DNA of 64,000 nt from Acidobacteriota bacterium (lineage in GTDB: Bacteria > Acidobacteriota > Terriglobia > Versatilivoradales > Versatilivoraceae), in contig JAJDUG010000064.1 of the NCBI GenBank assembly GCA_022826755.1, positions 62,001-126,000 of the forward strand, written 5' to 3'. Shown piece by piece: positions 54,773 to 64,000 of this stretch; the stretch's first letter is position 1; every line of letters begins with the position of its first letter. Below the pieces are notes generated by a model. It made no database searches. It saw nothing but the letters and a program-made list of their open reading frames with translations, and had not been told where the DNA came from. A program made the position numbers and the translations under genes.

Positions 54773-54921
54773 CGTTCCTTGTCCTCCTTGAGTTTCGCTA
54801 ATCCCGGTTGCCGATCCGCACTCGTTGCCCAAAGCTATCACAGCGCCAAAGACCAACTCAAGGAGCAATCGGGGCGGCCGGGGACGGGCCGGTTTCCTGT
54901 CTCGGATTCACTGGTGTCCTG

Positions 54922-55689
54922 TCAGAGCTTCAAGTAATCCTTCAGTTTTCTGGTGTTGGAACGACTGACCGGCACTTCCGTCTCGGCCCGGTCGGCCATC
55001 TTGAGCTGCAGGGTCCGGTTGAACCAGGGAACCACCTCCTTGATCCTGTTGATATTCACCAGGAATGACCGATGGACACGCCAGAAGACCTGCGGGTCCA
55101 GATTGGCCTGCAGCTCCTCCAGAGTTCGATAGTGGGTCTCTCCATTGAGATCCCCGGTGGACACCTGCACGGAGCCATCGGAAACGCTGGCAAAGACAAT
55201 GTCGTCAACGTCGATCATCAGGTGGCGTCTCCTGTCCGTGACCAGAAGCTTCGACTTCCTGGGTTTGGCGGGAATGAACTGGTTGAGCAGGTTCTTGATC
55301 CGGTCGTCGACCGGAACATTGGACTCCAGTTGCTTCCTTGCCCTCTGGATGGCCTTTTCCAGCCTTGATTTCTCAACCGGCTTGAGGATGTAGTCCACCG
55401 CGTTGACCTCAAAGGCCCTGACCGCGTACTGGTCGTAAGCCGTGACGAATATGACTTGGGGCAGCACCTCTTCCCTGACCAACTGGCGCACCACCTGAAA
55501 CCCGTTGAGTCCGGGCATCTGGATGTCGAGAAACATCAGATCCGGCTCCAATTCCTTGACCAGGCGAATGGCTTCCACCCCGTTGCGGCCCTGGCCCACC
55601 ACCCCGACGCCGGGAACCGAATCCAGCAGGAAGTGAAGCTCCTCCAGGGCCAACTCCTCATCGTCAACCAGGATACAGGAAATAGGCAT
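54922..55689 (-). CDS. LytTR-family response regulator
   Basis: A 255-residue regulator: receiver domain with acidic Asp9/Asp10, phospho-acceptor Asp55 (MFLDIQMPG) and conserved Thr/Lys (VTAYD, LKPVEK), then a LytTR DNA-binding domain (VDDIVFASVSDGSVQVST; FWRVHRSFLVNINRIKEV). ATG 55689 is chosen; the frame can start at GTG 55716. It follows the LytS-like kinase in the same operon and is its likely partner. Confidence 0.93.
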   Translation of the reverse strand: MPISCILVDDEELALEELHFLLDSVPGVGVVGQGRNGVEAIRLVKELEPDLMFLDIQMPGLNGFQVVRQLVREEVLPQVIFVTAYDQYAVRAFEVNAVDYILKPVEKSRLEKAIQRARKQLESNVPVDDRIKNLLNQFIPAKPRKSKLLVTDRRRHLMIDVDDIVFASVSDGSVQVSTGDLNGETHYRTLEELQANLDPQVFWRVHRSFLVNINRIKEVVPWFNRTLQLKMADRAETEVPVSRSNTRKLKDYLKL

Positions 55690-55716
55690 CTCGGGATGTT
55701 CTCTCCCCGGGACCAC

Positions 55717-57099
55717 TCAGGCGCCGGCCGCCCCGATTTCGCGGGACTGCTGCAGCGGGATTTCAATATGGGTGAAGGTGCCTTCCCCGGGGCGGCTGTT
55801 CACCGTGAATGCGAAATCGGTTTGATAAGCCACCTTCAACCGCTCCAGGACGTTGCTGATACCGATGCCGGCATGGTAGATCGAAGACAGCTTGTCGTTG
55901 GAAATTCCAAGCCCGTCGTCAGCAACCTCAATACACAGACGTTCCTCCTGAAGCGCCGAGCAAATCCTGATTCGGCCCCCTTCGATCTTGGGCGAAATAC
56001 CGTGCTTGATCGAGTTCTCGATAATCGGCTGCAGGATCATGCTGGGAATCATGCAGGACAGCGTCCGATCGTCGATTTCCTTTTCGACCCGCAGCTTGTC
56101 TTTCCCGAAGCGACTCACTTCGATGTCCAGGTAGTTGTCGATAAACTCCACTTCCTCCCGCAGAGGAATGAAATTCTCGTGTCCCTGCAACAGCTTGCGA
56201 AGGATGTGCGAAAGCTTCAGGACAGTGGCTCTCGCCTTGGCGGGATTGGAACGGATCAGCGATGCGATGGAGTTCAGGGTGTTGAAGAGGAAGTGAGGAT
56301 TAATCTGATTGGCCAGGGCGTCCAGGCGTGACCTCACCACCAGCACTTCCTGCTCGGCAAGCTTGATCTCCAGGCGGGTGTTGTTCCAGATCTTGAGGGT
56401 GACTCCAATGCAACTCAGCGATGCCACCACGATCAGGGCAAACACGATCAGGCTGTCGGTGGGCAGATAAAACAGTCGCGACGAGGTCAATGCCTGTCCC
56501 AGCAACTGCCGCAGGGTTTCCACGCCGACGCAACTGAAAAAGAAGATGAGTTGCCAGCCACTCTTGCTGAATAGCTGCCTGGAGAAGAAGGAAAGAACCA
56601 GGTTGATGAAAACGAAGGGAGAGAAATTCCAAATCTCCTCTTTCCTGGGCGAAAGGTTGCGCAGCAGCCCGCTCAACAGCCCCAGGGTCGGGTAGATCGC
56701 CAAGGCCGCCCACTCCTGCTGCTGCAGCAGCGCCACCATCCCCACGCAGCCGCCGACAATGGCGCCGACGACGGTGCCGCCCAGAAGACCGGCAATGAAA
56801 GTGCCCTCCAGACTGAGATCGAAGGCAGCGAAAGGATTGATGGCCCCACTGCCCACCCCGGCCGCACGAATGACCACTCCGATACAGAGCGGCAGACCCC
56901 AAAACCGGATGAGGGTGAGTTTCTCCGCGGCTTCCCTCTCCTCGGCAAAGAGCGTCTTGCGAAAGGTTTGAGAACGAGTCAGCAGGGAGGCCAGGGAGGC
57001 GATAATCCCCAACTTGACCAGGAGAGCAATCAGTATCTCCCGGTTGGCGGCAAAGATTTCCACTGCCTGTCGTCCCTCGGCGGCTATCCGGGCCGGCAT
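55717..57099 (-). CDS. LytS-type sensor histidine kinase
   Basis: A 460-residue membrane kinase: an N-terminal region of six to eight hydrophobic segments resembling the 5TMR-LYT receptor domain (VVGAIVGGCVGMVALLQQQ), then the kinase core with the phospho-His269 in NQINPHFLFNTLNSIASLIR, and a HATPase with IIENSIKHG, VADDGLGI and GIGISNVLERL. Signals and target genes are unknown. It is the first gene of the kinase-regulator operon; the next, LytTR, starts 28 bp after its stop region. Confidence 0.93.
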   Translation of the reverse strand: MPARIAAEGRQAVEIFAANREILIALLVKLGIIASLASLLTRSQTFRKTLFAEEREAAEKLTLIRFWGLPLCIGVVIRAAGVGSGAINPFAAFDLSLEGTFIAGLLGGTVVGAIVGGCVGMVALLQQQEWAALAIYPTLGLLSGLLRNLSPRKEEIWNFSPFVFINLVLSFFSRQLFSKSGWQLIFFFSCVGVETLRQLLGQALTSSRLFYLPTDSLIVFALIVVASLSCIGVTLKIWNNTRLEIKLAEQEVLVVRSRLDALANQINPHFLFNTLNSIASLIRSNPAKARATVLKLSHILRKLLQGHENFIPLREEVEFIDNYLDIEVSRFGKDKLRVEKEIDDRTLSCMIPSMILQPIIENSIKHGISPKIEGGRIRICSALQEERLCIEVADDGLGISNDKLSSIYHAGIGISNVLERLKVAYQTDFAFTVNSRPGEGTFTHIEIPLQQSREIGAAGA

Positions 57100-57399
57100 G
57101 ATCCGGCGCCATGATCGCTTCCCCGGTGATACCCGCGGGCAAGCATCATCGGTTGATTACTGTAACACCCGACTTCGGAGAATTCCAGACAGGGAGCCTG
57201 GCAGAACGTCCTTCAAAAAACTCACCGCCGACTCCCCCTCAAGGAGGGAGTGAGTGGGGCATTGTGGAAGGCCGTGCGTTCGCGTCCCCAATCTGCTGCT
57301 TGGAAAGACTCTGTCGGGAAAAGGCTTCAATCCCGGTACGAGAATCGATATTCTGCGCACCGGTGCGCATTCCCGCGCCACTTGGACCACGGTGCTCCC
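57100..57399. other. Divergent intergenic region, kinase / cyclodeaminase
   Basis: 300 bp between the kinase (minus) and the ornithine cyclodeaminase-like gene (plus). Contains the palindrome at 57231-57252 and, on the minus strand just beside it, AGTTTTTTGAAGGACGTTCT, which resembles a stretch beside the palindrome at 58675 (AGTTTCTTGAACGACGTTTT). Confidence 0.6.
57231..57252. repeat. Palindrome like that at the R1 edge
   Basis: ACTCCCCCTCAAGGAGGGAG with TG after it; a near-perfect copy of the palindromes at 15060 and 58675. Confidence 0.65.
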
Positions 57400-58371
57400 A
57401 TGCTTTACCTGACCGAAGCCGACGTCGAGCAGCTTCTCACCATGCCGATTGCCCTGGAGGCGGTCGAAGCCGCATTCCAACACCTGGGAAGGGGAACGGC
57501 CGAGAATATTCCCAGGCGCCGGCTGCGCCTTCCTCAGGGTTCCCTGCACCTGATGGCGGGTTCCCTGCCCGAGCCGGGCTACATGGGTTACAAAGCCTAT
57601 ACCGTCTTTCGAGGAAGGCTACAGTTCCATTTCTGGCTTTACGAAACCGAGACCGGCGCCTTGATTTGCATGATGGAAGCCAACCTTCTGGGACAAATGC
57701 GCACCGGGGCCGCCAGCGGTGTGGCCACCCGCTGGATGGCTCCCCAGGACGCGCAAACCGCCGGAATCCTGGGAGCGGGATGGCAGGCCCGCAGCCAACT
57801 GGAGGCCGTTTGCCAGGTACGTCCCGTTCGCAGGGTCCTGGCCTTCTGCCGCACCGCGGCGCGCCTGGAACGGTTTTGCGAAGCCATGCAGGCGCGACTG
57901 GGGATTCCCTGTCTGCCTGCGCGCTCGTCCCAAGCCGTGGTGGATCAGAGCGACATCCTGATTACCATCACCAACTCCTCCCGTCCGGTCTTCGAGGGTG
58001 GAAGGATTCGACCGGGAACCCACATCAATGCGGCCGGAGGCAATTCGCTGGCCCGGCGGGAACTGGATGAAGCCTGCCTGAGGCGTTGCGGCACCATCGT
58101 GGTCGACTCCAGGGATCAGGCCAGGCTGGAATGCGGTGAATTCCTGCGGCCCATCGAAAAGGGACTCCTGCGCTGGGAACAGGTCGGCGAGTTGGGGGAA
58201 GTGGTGACCGGACGACGGCCTCCCAGGAACAGCTCCGAAGAAATCACTCTGTTCAAATCCCTCGGTCTGGCCATCGAGGATGTGGCCGTAGCCGCAAGGG
58301 TGTACCGCTTGGCTTTGGAAGGGGGAAAGGGCCGTCTCTTCCCCTCCGGTGCCACACCCGGGGGGGAGTGA
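57400..58371 (+). CDS. Ornithine cyclodeaminase/mu-crystallin family protein
   Basis: NAD(P)-binding Rossmann-type enzyme, 323 residues, with the family N-terminus MLYLTEADVEQLLTMPIALEA, RRLRLPQGSLHLM, LLGQMRTGAASGVATRWM, the dinucleotide motif GILGAGWQARSQLEAV, and INAAGGNSLARRELDE. Could be an ornithine cyclodeaminase, alanine dehydrogenase or imine reductase; the sequence does not decide. The final residues SGATPGGE and the TGA stop lie at the left edge of an R1 repeat (58362), so the C-terminus was probably altered by its insertion. ATG 57400 has no strong ribosome-binding site. Confidence 0.87.
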   Translation: MLYLTEADVEQLLTMPIALEAVEAAFQHLGRGTAENIPRRRLRLPQGSLHLMAGSLPEPGYMGYKAYTVFRGRLQFHFWLYETETGALICMMEANLLGQMRTGAASGVATRWMAPQDAQTAGILGAGWQARSQLEAVCQVRPVRRVLAFCRTAARLERFCEAMQARLGIPCLPARSSQAVVDQSDILITITNSSRPVFEGGRIRPGTHINAAGGNSLARRELDEACLRRCGTIVVDSRDQARLECGEFLRPIEKGLLRWEQVGELGEVVTGRRPPRNSSEEITLFKSLGLAIEDVAVAARVYRLALEGGKGRLFPSGATPGGE

Positions 58372-58700
58372 TACATGAGGCTTGCAAACGGCGCCCTGCC
58401 CGATTCCTGGGCGTGATGTAAATCATGTTCCCGGTTTGTTGGGTGGATGATGGCCCACCCGGGAACGCGGGCGTCCCGCCCGCACATTAGCCCGGCACAG
58501 CCTTGGCCGACTGCGCCGCTGGGATGGAAAGGTAACGGGGCCTTGCCTTTCATTCGGACTGGCCATCGCCGTTCACGCCGAAAGGCTGGCTGCCAGCCCA
58601 CACGGTCGCAGCAACGCTCCGCGACCTCCACCACGAAATACGGTTGGGGGCGGGACGCCCGCGTTCCCGGGGGCACTCCCCTCAAGGGGGAGTGATTCTT
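58362..58700 (+). repeat. R1 dispersed repeat, copy 4
   Basis: About 335 bp, opening GGGGGAGTGATACATGAGGC (the same edge as copy 1) and containing TAACGGGGCCTTGCCTTTCA and the GC palindromes (CGGGCGTCCCGCCCGC and GGGCGGGACGCCCGCGTTCC). It also has the terminal palindrome at 58675-58693. It overlaps the end of the ornithine cyclodeaminase-like gene. Confidence 0.85.
58675..58693. repeat. Palindrome at the right edge of R1 copy 4
   Basis: ACTCCCCTCAAGGGGGAGT, near-identical to 15060-15079. Confidence 0.7.
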
Positions 58701-58777
58701 GAGTTTCTTGAACGACGTTTTGCGGAATCGGGGAGGCGGCGCCGGGAGACAATCATTAGCCTCCCCCGCGCGTCCGA

Positions 58778-58807
58778 TTGTCAATCCGTCTCAGGCGACT
58801 GTATAAT
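58778..58807 (+). promoter_or_regulatory. Sigma70-type promoter of the DUF2911 gene
   Basis: TTGTCA (58778-58783), 18-bp spacer, TATAAT (58802-58807). This is the closest match to the consensus in the window; the transcript start would be about 55 bases before ATG 58871. Confidence 0.7.
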
Positions 58808-58870
58808 GGCGGGCATCTGCCAGGACGACAGGCAACCTTACCGACCTCCGGGAGCCCAAAGGAGAACGCA

Positions 58871-59350
58871 ATGAAGAAGCTATTGCCGGGAGCCTTGATG
58901 CTCATCCTATCCACGCCGATCCTCCATGCTCAGGTTAACCCGCGCGGGGAGACAACCCTGGAACTGGATGGCGGCACGGTCACCGTTGAATACGGACGAC
59001 CCTCGCTCAAGGGACGAGACATCAAGACAATGATCTATCCCGGCGAGACCTGGCGCCTGGGAGCGGACGGGGACACCACCCTGACCACCGAGGTGGGACT
59101 GAAATTCGGTGAGAAATCCCTGGCCCGGGGAACCTACATTCTGAGAGCCAAGTTCCTCGGGGATGGGAAATGGCAGCTGCAGATCAGCGGCACCGACTAC
59201 TCCAAAGTGGCCGAGGTTCCCCTGAAGCTGGAAGAAACTTCCTCCGAGGTGGACCGCCTGTCCCTCCGGCTCGAAGGCGAGCAGAAGGCGGGCACCTTCA
59301 AGGTGATGTGGGGCAAATTGAGTCTCGCCGCGGGATTTACCGCTCCCTGA
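58871..59350 (+). CDS. Exported DUF2911-family protein
   Basis: A 159-residue protein with a signal peptide (MKKLLPGALMLILSTPILHAQ) and the DUF2911 pattern (VTVEYGRPSLKGRDIK, PGETWRLGADGDTTLTT, LARGTYILRAKFLGDGKWQLQIS). Function unknown; secreted or periplasmic. ATG 58871 has AAAGGAG upstream and a clear promoter precedes the gene. Confidence 0.9.
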   Translation: MKKLLPGALMLILSTPILHAQVNPRGETTLELDGGTVTVEYGRPSLKGRDIKTMIYPGETWRLGADGDTTLTTEVGLKFGEKSLARGTYILRAKFLGDGKWQLQISGTDYSKVAEVPLKLEETSSEVDRLSLRLEGEQKAGTFKVMWGKLSLAAGFTAP

Positions 59351-59510
59351 ATGTCGAGGCCGATCGAAGCGGTGCGTTGCTGACCCGACGATCCCGCTGC
59401 CTGAACGCCATAGCTGCGGGTTCCGGTCGAGATGATCGAGAGCGCTTCCGGGGAAACGGGCGCACCAGCCCTCCGGCGGTGCGGGTCCGGAGCAGCTTCC
59501 TGTTTCAACC

Positions 59511-60905
59511 ATGGATAACAACCCATCTTCCGCCCAGGGCTGGCTCGAACGAACCTTCCTGCTGAGCCGCCGCCGGACCTCTCTGGCGGTGGAGGCTCGG
59601 GCCGGCCTTTCCACCTTCCTGGTGATGGCCTACATCATCTTCGTCAATCCCACGATTCTGGGCGACATCCCCGATTCGACCGGAGCCATCCTCCCCTCGG
59701 GAGCCGTTTTGAGCATCACCTGCCTGGCTGCCGGGGTGCTCTCGATACTCATGGGCCTGCTCAGCAACTACCCCTTCGCCCTGGCTCCCGGAATGGGCTT
59801 GAACGCCGTGGTATCCCTCCACCTGGTCGGCCAGTTGCAACTCACCTGGGTCCAGGCCATGACGGTGGTCCTCTTGCAGGGGCTCATCATTCTGGTTCTG
59901 GTGCTGACCCGGTTCAGGGAAGCCATGATGGATGCCATCCCTACACCGCTCAAGAAATCTATTGGAGCGGGAATCGGGCTGTTTCTGGCGATCATCGGTT
60001 TCAGCAACGCCGGCCTGGTCGCCCGAGGAGAGGGCGGCGCTTTTTCCCTGGGGAATCCCGGCGATTTGGGGGTGGTGACGTTTCTCTTCGGCTTCTTGCT
60101 GACCCTGTGGCTGATGTCCCGCGGAGTGCGGGCGGCCCTGCTATGGGGAATCCTGTCCGCCACGCTGGTGGCCACCCTTCTGAACTTCGGGTTCGGCAAC
60201 CAGCAGGCATTCGGCGGAGCAGCCACGGTGCCCTCCAGCCTGGTGGGTCTTCCTCAGGGCCTGACCGGCCCCGAGGCGATCTTCGGCCGCTGGGACTGGA
60301 GTTTCTTCCCGCGCCTCGGGCTGCTGTCCGCGTTCCTGGCCGTCTTCTCCCTGATGCTCACCGATTTTTTCGATACCATGGGGACTGTGGTGGGGCTGGG
60401 GGAAGAGGGCGGTTTCCTCCAAAAGGACGGAAGACTTCCCGGGATCCACCGGGTGTTGCTGGTGGATTCCCTGGGCGCCGTTGCGGGCGGGCTGTCCAAC
60501 TGCAGCAGCAATACCACCTATATCGAGAGTGCGGCCGGGATCGCTGAAGGAGGACGCACCGGCTTGACCTCGGTGGTGGTGGGCCTGCTCTTCCTGCTGG
60601 GCATGTTTTTCAGCCCCCTGGCGGGGATCGTTCCCAAGCAGGCCACGGCGCCCTCGTTGATCCTGGTGGGATTCCTGATGATGGGGGTTCTGCAGGACAT
60701 CTCCTGGCGCCGTATCGGCGAAGGCGTTCCGGCCTTCCTCACCCTGCTGCTCATGCCCTTTACCTTCTCCATCAGCAACGGCATCGGGGCCGGAATCATC
60801 AGCTACACCTTTCTGAAACTGGCGGCCGGCAAGCACCGGGAACTCCACGCGCTGATGGTCGGGGCCGCCGTCGCCTTCGGGGTTTACTTCGTCCTGTCGG
60901 TCTGA
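59511..60905 (+). CDS. Purine permease, NCS2 AzgA-type
   Basis: Nucleobase:cation symporter of the AzgA/guanine-adenine type, 464 residues, about 12-14 hydrophobic segments, inner membrane. Family features: VEARAGLSTFLVMAYIIFVNP, PFALAPGMGLNAVVS, LKKSIGAGIGLFLAIIGF and ALLSLM-like segments with DFFDTMGTVVGLG and SSNTTYIESAAGIAEGGRTGL. No purine-metabolism gene is adjacent. Start by ATG 59511 with a weak ribosome-binding site. Confidence 0.94.
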   Translation: MDNNPSSAQGWLERTFLLSRRRTSLAVEARAGLSTFLVMAYIIFVNPTILGDIPDSTGAILPSGAVLSITCLAAGVLSILMGLLSNYPFALAPGMGLNAVVSLHLVGQLQLTWVQAMTVVLLQGLIILVLVLTRFREAMMDAIPTPLKKSIGAGIGLFLAIIGFSNAGLVARGEGGAFSLGNPGDLGVVTFLFGFLLTLWLMSRGVRAALLWGILSATLVATLLNFGFGNQQAFGGAATVPSSLVGLPQGLTGPEAIFGRWDWSFFPRLGLLSAFLAVFSLMLTDFFDTMGTVVGLGEEGGFLQKDGRLPGIHRVLLVDSLGAVAGGLSNCSSNTTYIESAAGIAEGGRTGLTSVVVGLLFLLGMFFSPLAGIVPKQATAPSLILVGFLMMGVLQDISWRRIGEGVPAFLTLLLMPFTFSISNGIGAGIISYTFLKLAAGKHRELHALMVGAAVAFGVYFVLSV

Positions 60906-60930
60906 CTCGAACCGGAATACTCAACGACCC

Positions 60931-62010
60931 ATGAAGCCACTGCTCACGCTGGTCCTGCTGGGGCTGGCCCTGCCCATTCACGCGGGCGGCGCACCGGTGG
61001 AGCCGGAAACGCTTTTGGAGAATCTGGCTCGGAGTACCGGCTGCCGGCCCCTGGCACCCTTGACCCGACACACCCTTGCCGATGCGGCCGCATTCGAACC
61101 CGGGGAAGCCCGGATCCTGACGGAGTACGGATTCCACGACCTGAGCCGGCAGAAGCTTGGCTGCCGCGGCCGTTCCCTTGAAATTCAGATCTATCGCATG
61201 GTGGACACCCCGGCCGCCTATGGGCTCTTCACCCTTTACAGGAAGTCCGATTCCCGGGTTCCGGAGGGCTTCCCCAGGCTGGCCGAGGAGAGCGATCGAT
61301 GGGTGGCCTTCGCACAAAGCCGGTTCTACGTCAGGATCCGGCGGCCTGCCCTTCCCGGCGGGCGTGCCGCGGCCCTCGAGGCTGGCCGGTTCCTGGCCCA
61401 GGCGCTGCCTGCCGACTGGGCGCTTCCCTCGCTTGTGGACTATCTCCCTCGGGAACATCGGGTTCCCGGCAGCGAGGTGTTTTTCATGGGGCATCGGGCC
61501 TTGAGCCTCAGGCTCCCGATGGGACGGGAAGACCTGTTCGGCCTGGCCCATGGGGCGGAAGCCCTGCTGGCGGACTACCGGCCCCACAACGGGTCGGCCA
61601 GGATCCTGCTGATGAGCTACCCCACCCAGCAGTTGGCCGGCAAGTATCTCCAAAGCGGCTACCGGGAGTTGATGCGGCTACACCCCGACTGGCAGGTCTT
61701 CTACAAGCGGGAAGGCCCCCTGGTGGTGATGGTTCTGGATTCGAGCGACCCGGAGATCGCCTCGTCCTTCCTGGACAAGATCTCCTACGTCTCCTCGGTG
61801 AGCTGGGACCCCAAGGCGGAGCCCCTGTCGGTGGGACGGATGATGCTGAGCGTATTCCTCTACGTGGGAGCGGTGATTGCGATCACGATGGTGGCGGGGC
61901 TGGGGTTCGGGCTGCTGCGACTGCTGATCAGTTGGCTCTTTCCGGGGAAGATCTTCGACCGCGAGGAAACCTACGAGGTCATTCGCCTGAATTTGCCCCC
62001 ACCCCGATGA
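60931..62010 (+). CDS. DUF6599-like exported protein with C-terminal membrane anchor
   Basis: A 359-residue protein with an N-terminal signal peptide (MKPLLTLVLLGLALPIHAGG) and a C-terminal hydrophobic helix (about 309-340, VGAVIAITMVAGLGFGLL) with a short cytoplasmic tail. The middle (YGFHDLSRQKLGCRGRSLEIQIYRMVDTPAAYGLFTLYRK) resembles the acidobacterial DUF6599 proteins. No function known. It starts 25 bp after the purine permease and may be cotranscribed. Confidence 0.7.
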   Translation: MKPLLTLVLLGLALPIHAGGAPVEPETLLENLARSTGCRPLAPLTRHTLADAAAFEPGEARILTEYGFHDLSRQKLGCRGRSLEIQIYRMVDTPAAYGLFTLYRKSDSRVPEGFPRLAEESDRWVAFAQSRFYVRIRRPALPGGRAAALEAGRFLAQALPADWALPSLVDYLPREHRVPGSEVFFMGHRALSLRLPMGREDLFGLAHGAEALLADYRPHNGSARILLMSYPTQQLAGKYLQSGYRELMRLHPDWQVFYKREGPLVVMVLDSSDPEIASSFLDKISYVSSVSWDPKAEPLSVGRMMLSVFLYVGAVIAITMVAGLGFGLLRLLISWLFPGKIFDREETYEVIRLNLPPPR

Positions 62011-62047
62011 CGTCGGTCCTGGCGCAGTCAATGGCGGGAAGGCAAGG

Positions 62048-63019
<972 letters not shown>

Positions 63020-63079
63020 TCACAGTTCCCTGCCCGGCTGCTGCCCAGGGCCCCCGAATGAACGTTCAACGGTAAGGGG

Positions 63080-64000
<921 letters not shown>

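Noticed and set aside
57250-57399. Longer N-terminus for the ornithine cyclodeaminase-like protein
   Set aside because: The additional 50 residues are basic and unlike the family; MLYLTEADV is the standard start.

Overview
The window is a GC-rich bacterial chromosome segment, most likely from an Acidobacteriota genome. The clues are a secreted protein of the acidobacterial VWFA-related type (47802-48854), a DUF6599-like exported protein (60931-62010), double-domain M16 proteins, Tat-exported sugar-recognising and sulfatase-type proteins, and many GC-rich intergenic repeats. Nothing marks it as phage or plasmid. It is mainly a housekeeping chromosome interrupted by one small decayed accessory island. 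The assignment is inferred from gene content; no rRNA gene is present.

Layout. 1-2506: translation-machinery methyltransferases (prmA, rsmE) and a beta-barrel-like exported protein. 2974-5040: leuDC, bracketed by inverted copies of a dispersed repeat. 5514-7276: molybdenum cofactor genes moaC and moeA. 7626-14824: a phospholipid N-methyltransferase-like protein, an active-type M16 protease, a zinc-ribbon protein, a QueC-family protein, a polyprenyl glycosylphosphotransferase, and selD, which I reconstruct as a selenoprotein with an in-frame UGA. 15813-20840: a branched-chain amino acid operon ilvC / TIGR00300 protein / leuA / leuB. 20989-24890: lactate permease, aminotransferase, trmJ. 25456-30044: a four-gene ABC efflux cluster. 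30142-37371: NupG-like transporter, gltX, tpx, acs and an M24 peptidase-like protein. 38321-40927: a toxin-antitoxin island with decayed hsdM, transposase-like and vapC fragments next to tRNA-Ser(CGA). 40965-47632: tadA, two exported proteins, tRNA-Arg(ACG), a nitrilase-family hydrolase, an aberrant sulfatase, a rhomboid protease. 47802-58371: VWFA protein, zinc-less M16 protein, hydroxyacid dehydrogenase, pssA-psd, DUF465 protein, LytS/LytTR two-component pair, ornithine cyclodeaminase-like protein. 58871-64000: DUF2911 protein, purine permease, DUF6599-like protein, mdh and the 3' part of icd.

How the genes fit together. LeuA, LeuB and LeuCD together make the leucine branch, with IlvC supplying the shared valine/isoleucine step; leuCD sits apart from the rest. 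PssA and Psd make phosphatidylethanolamine, and the methyltransferase at 7626 could convert it to phosphatidylcholine. Lactate permease, acetyl-CoA synthetase, malate and isocitrate dehydrogenases fit aerobic growth on small organic acids. SelD implies that the genome decodes UGA as selenocysteine, although selA, selB and selC are not in this window. TadA and its substrate tRNA-Arg(ACG) lie 2.4 kb apart.

The most noteworthy observations are the UGA-containing selD (normally miscalled as a truncated gene), the decayed defence/toxin-antitoxin island at tRNA-Ser, two families of dispersed intergenic repeats that in places supply stop codons or bracket genes, a sulfatase whose catalytic cysteine position is glycine, and a TIGR00300 protein embedded in the branched-chain amino acid operon.
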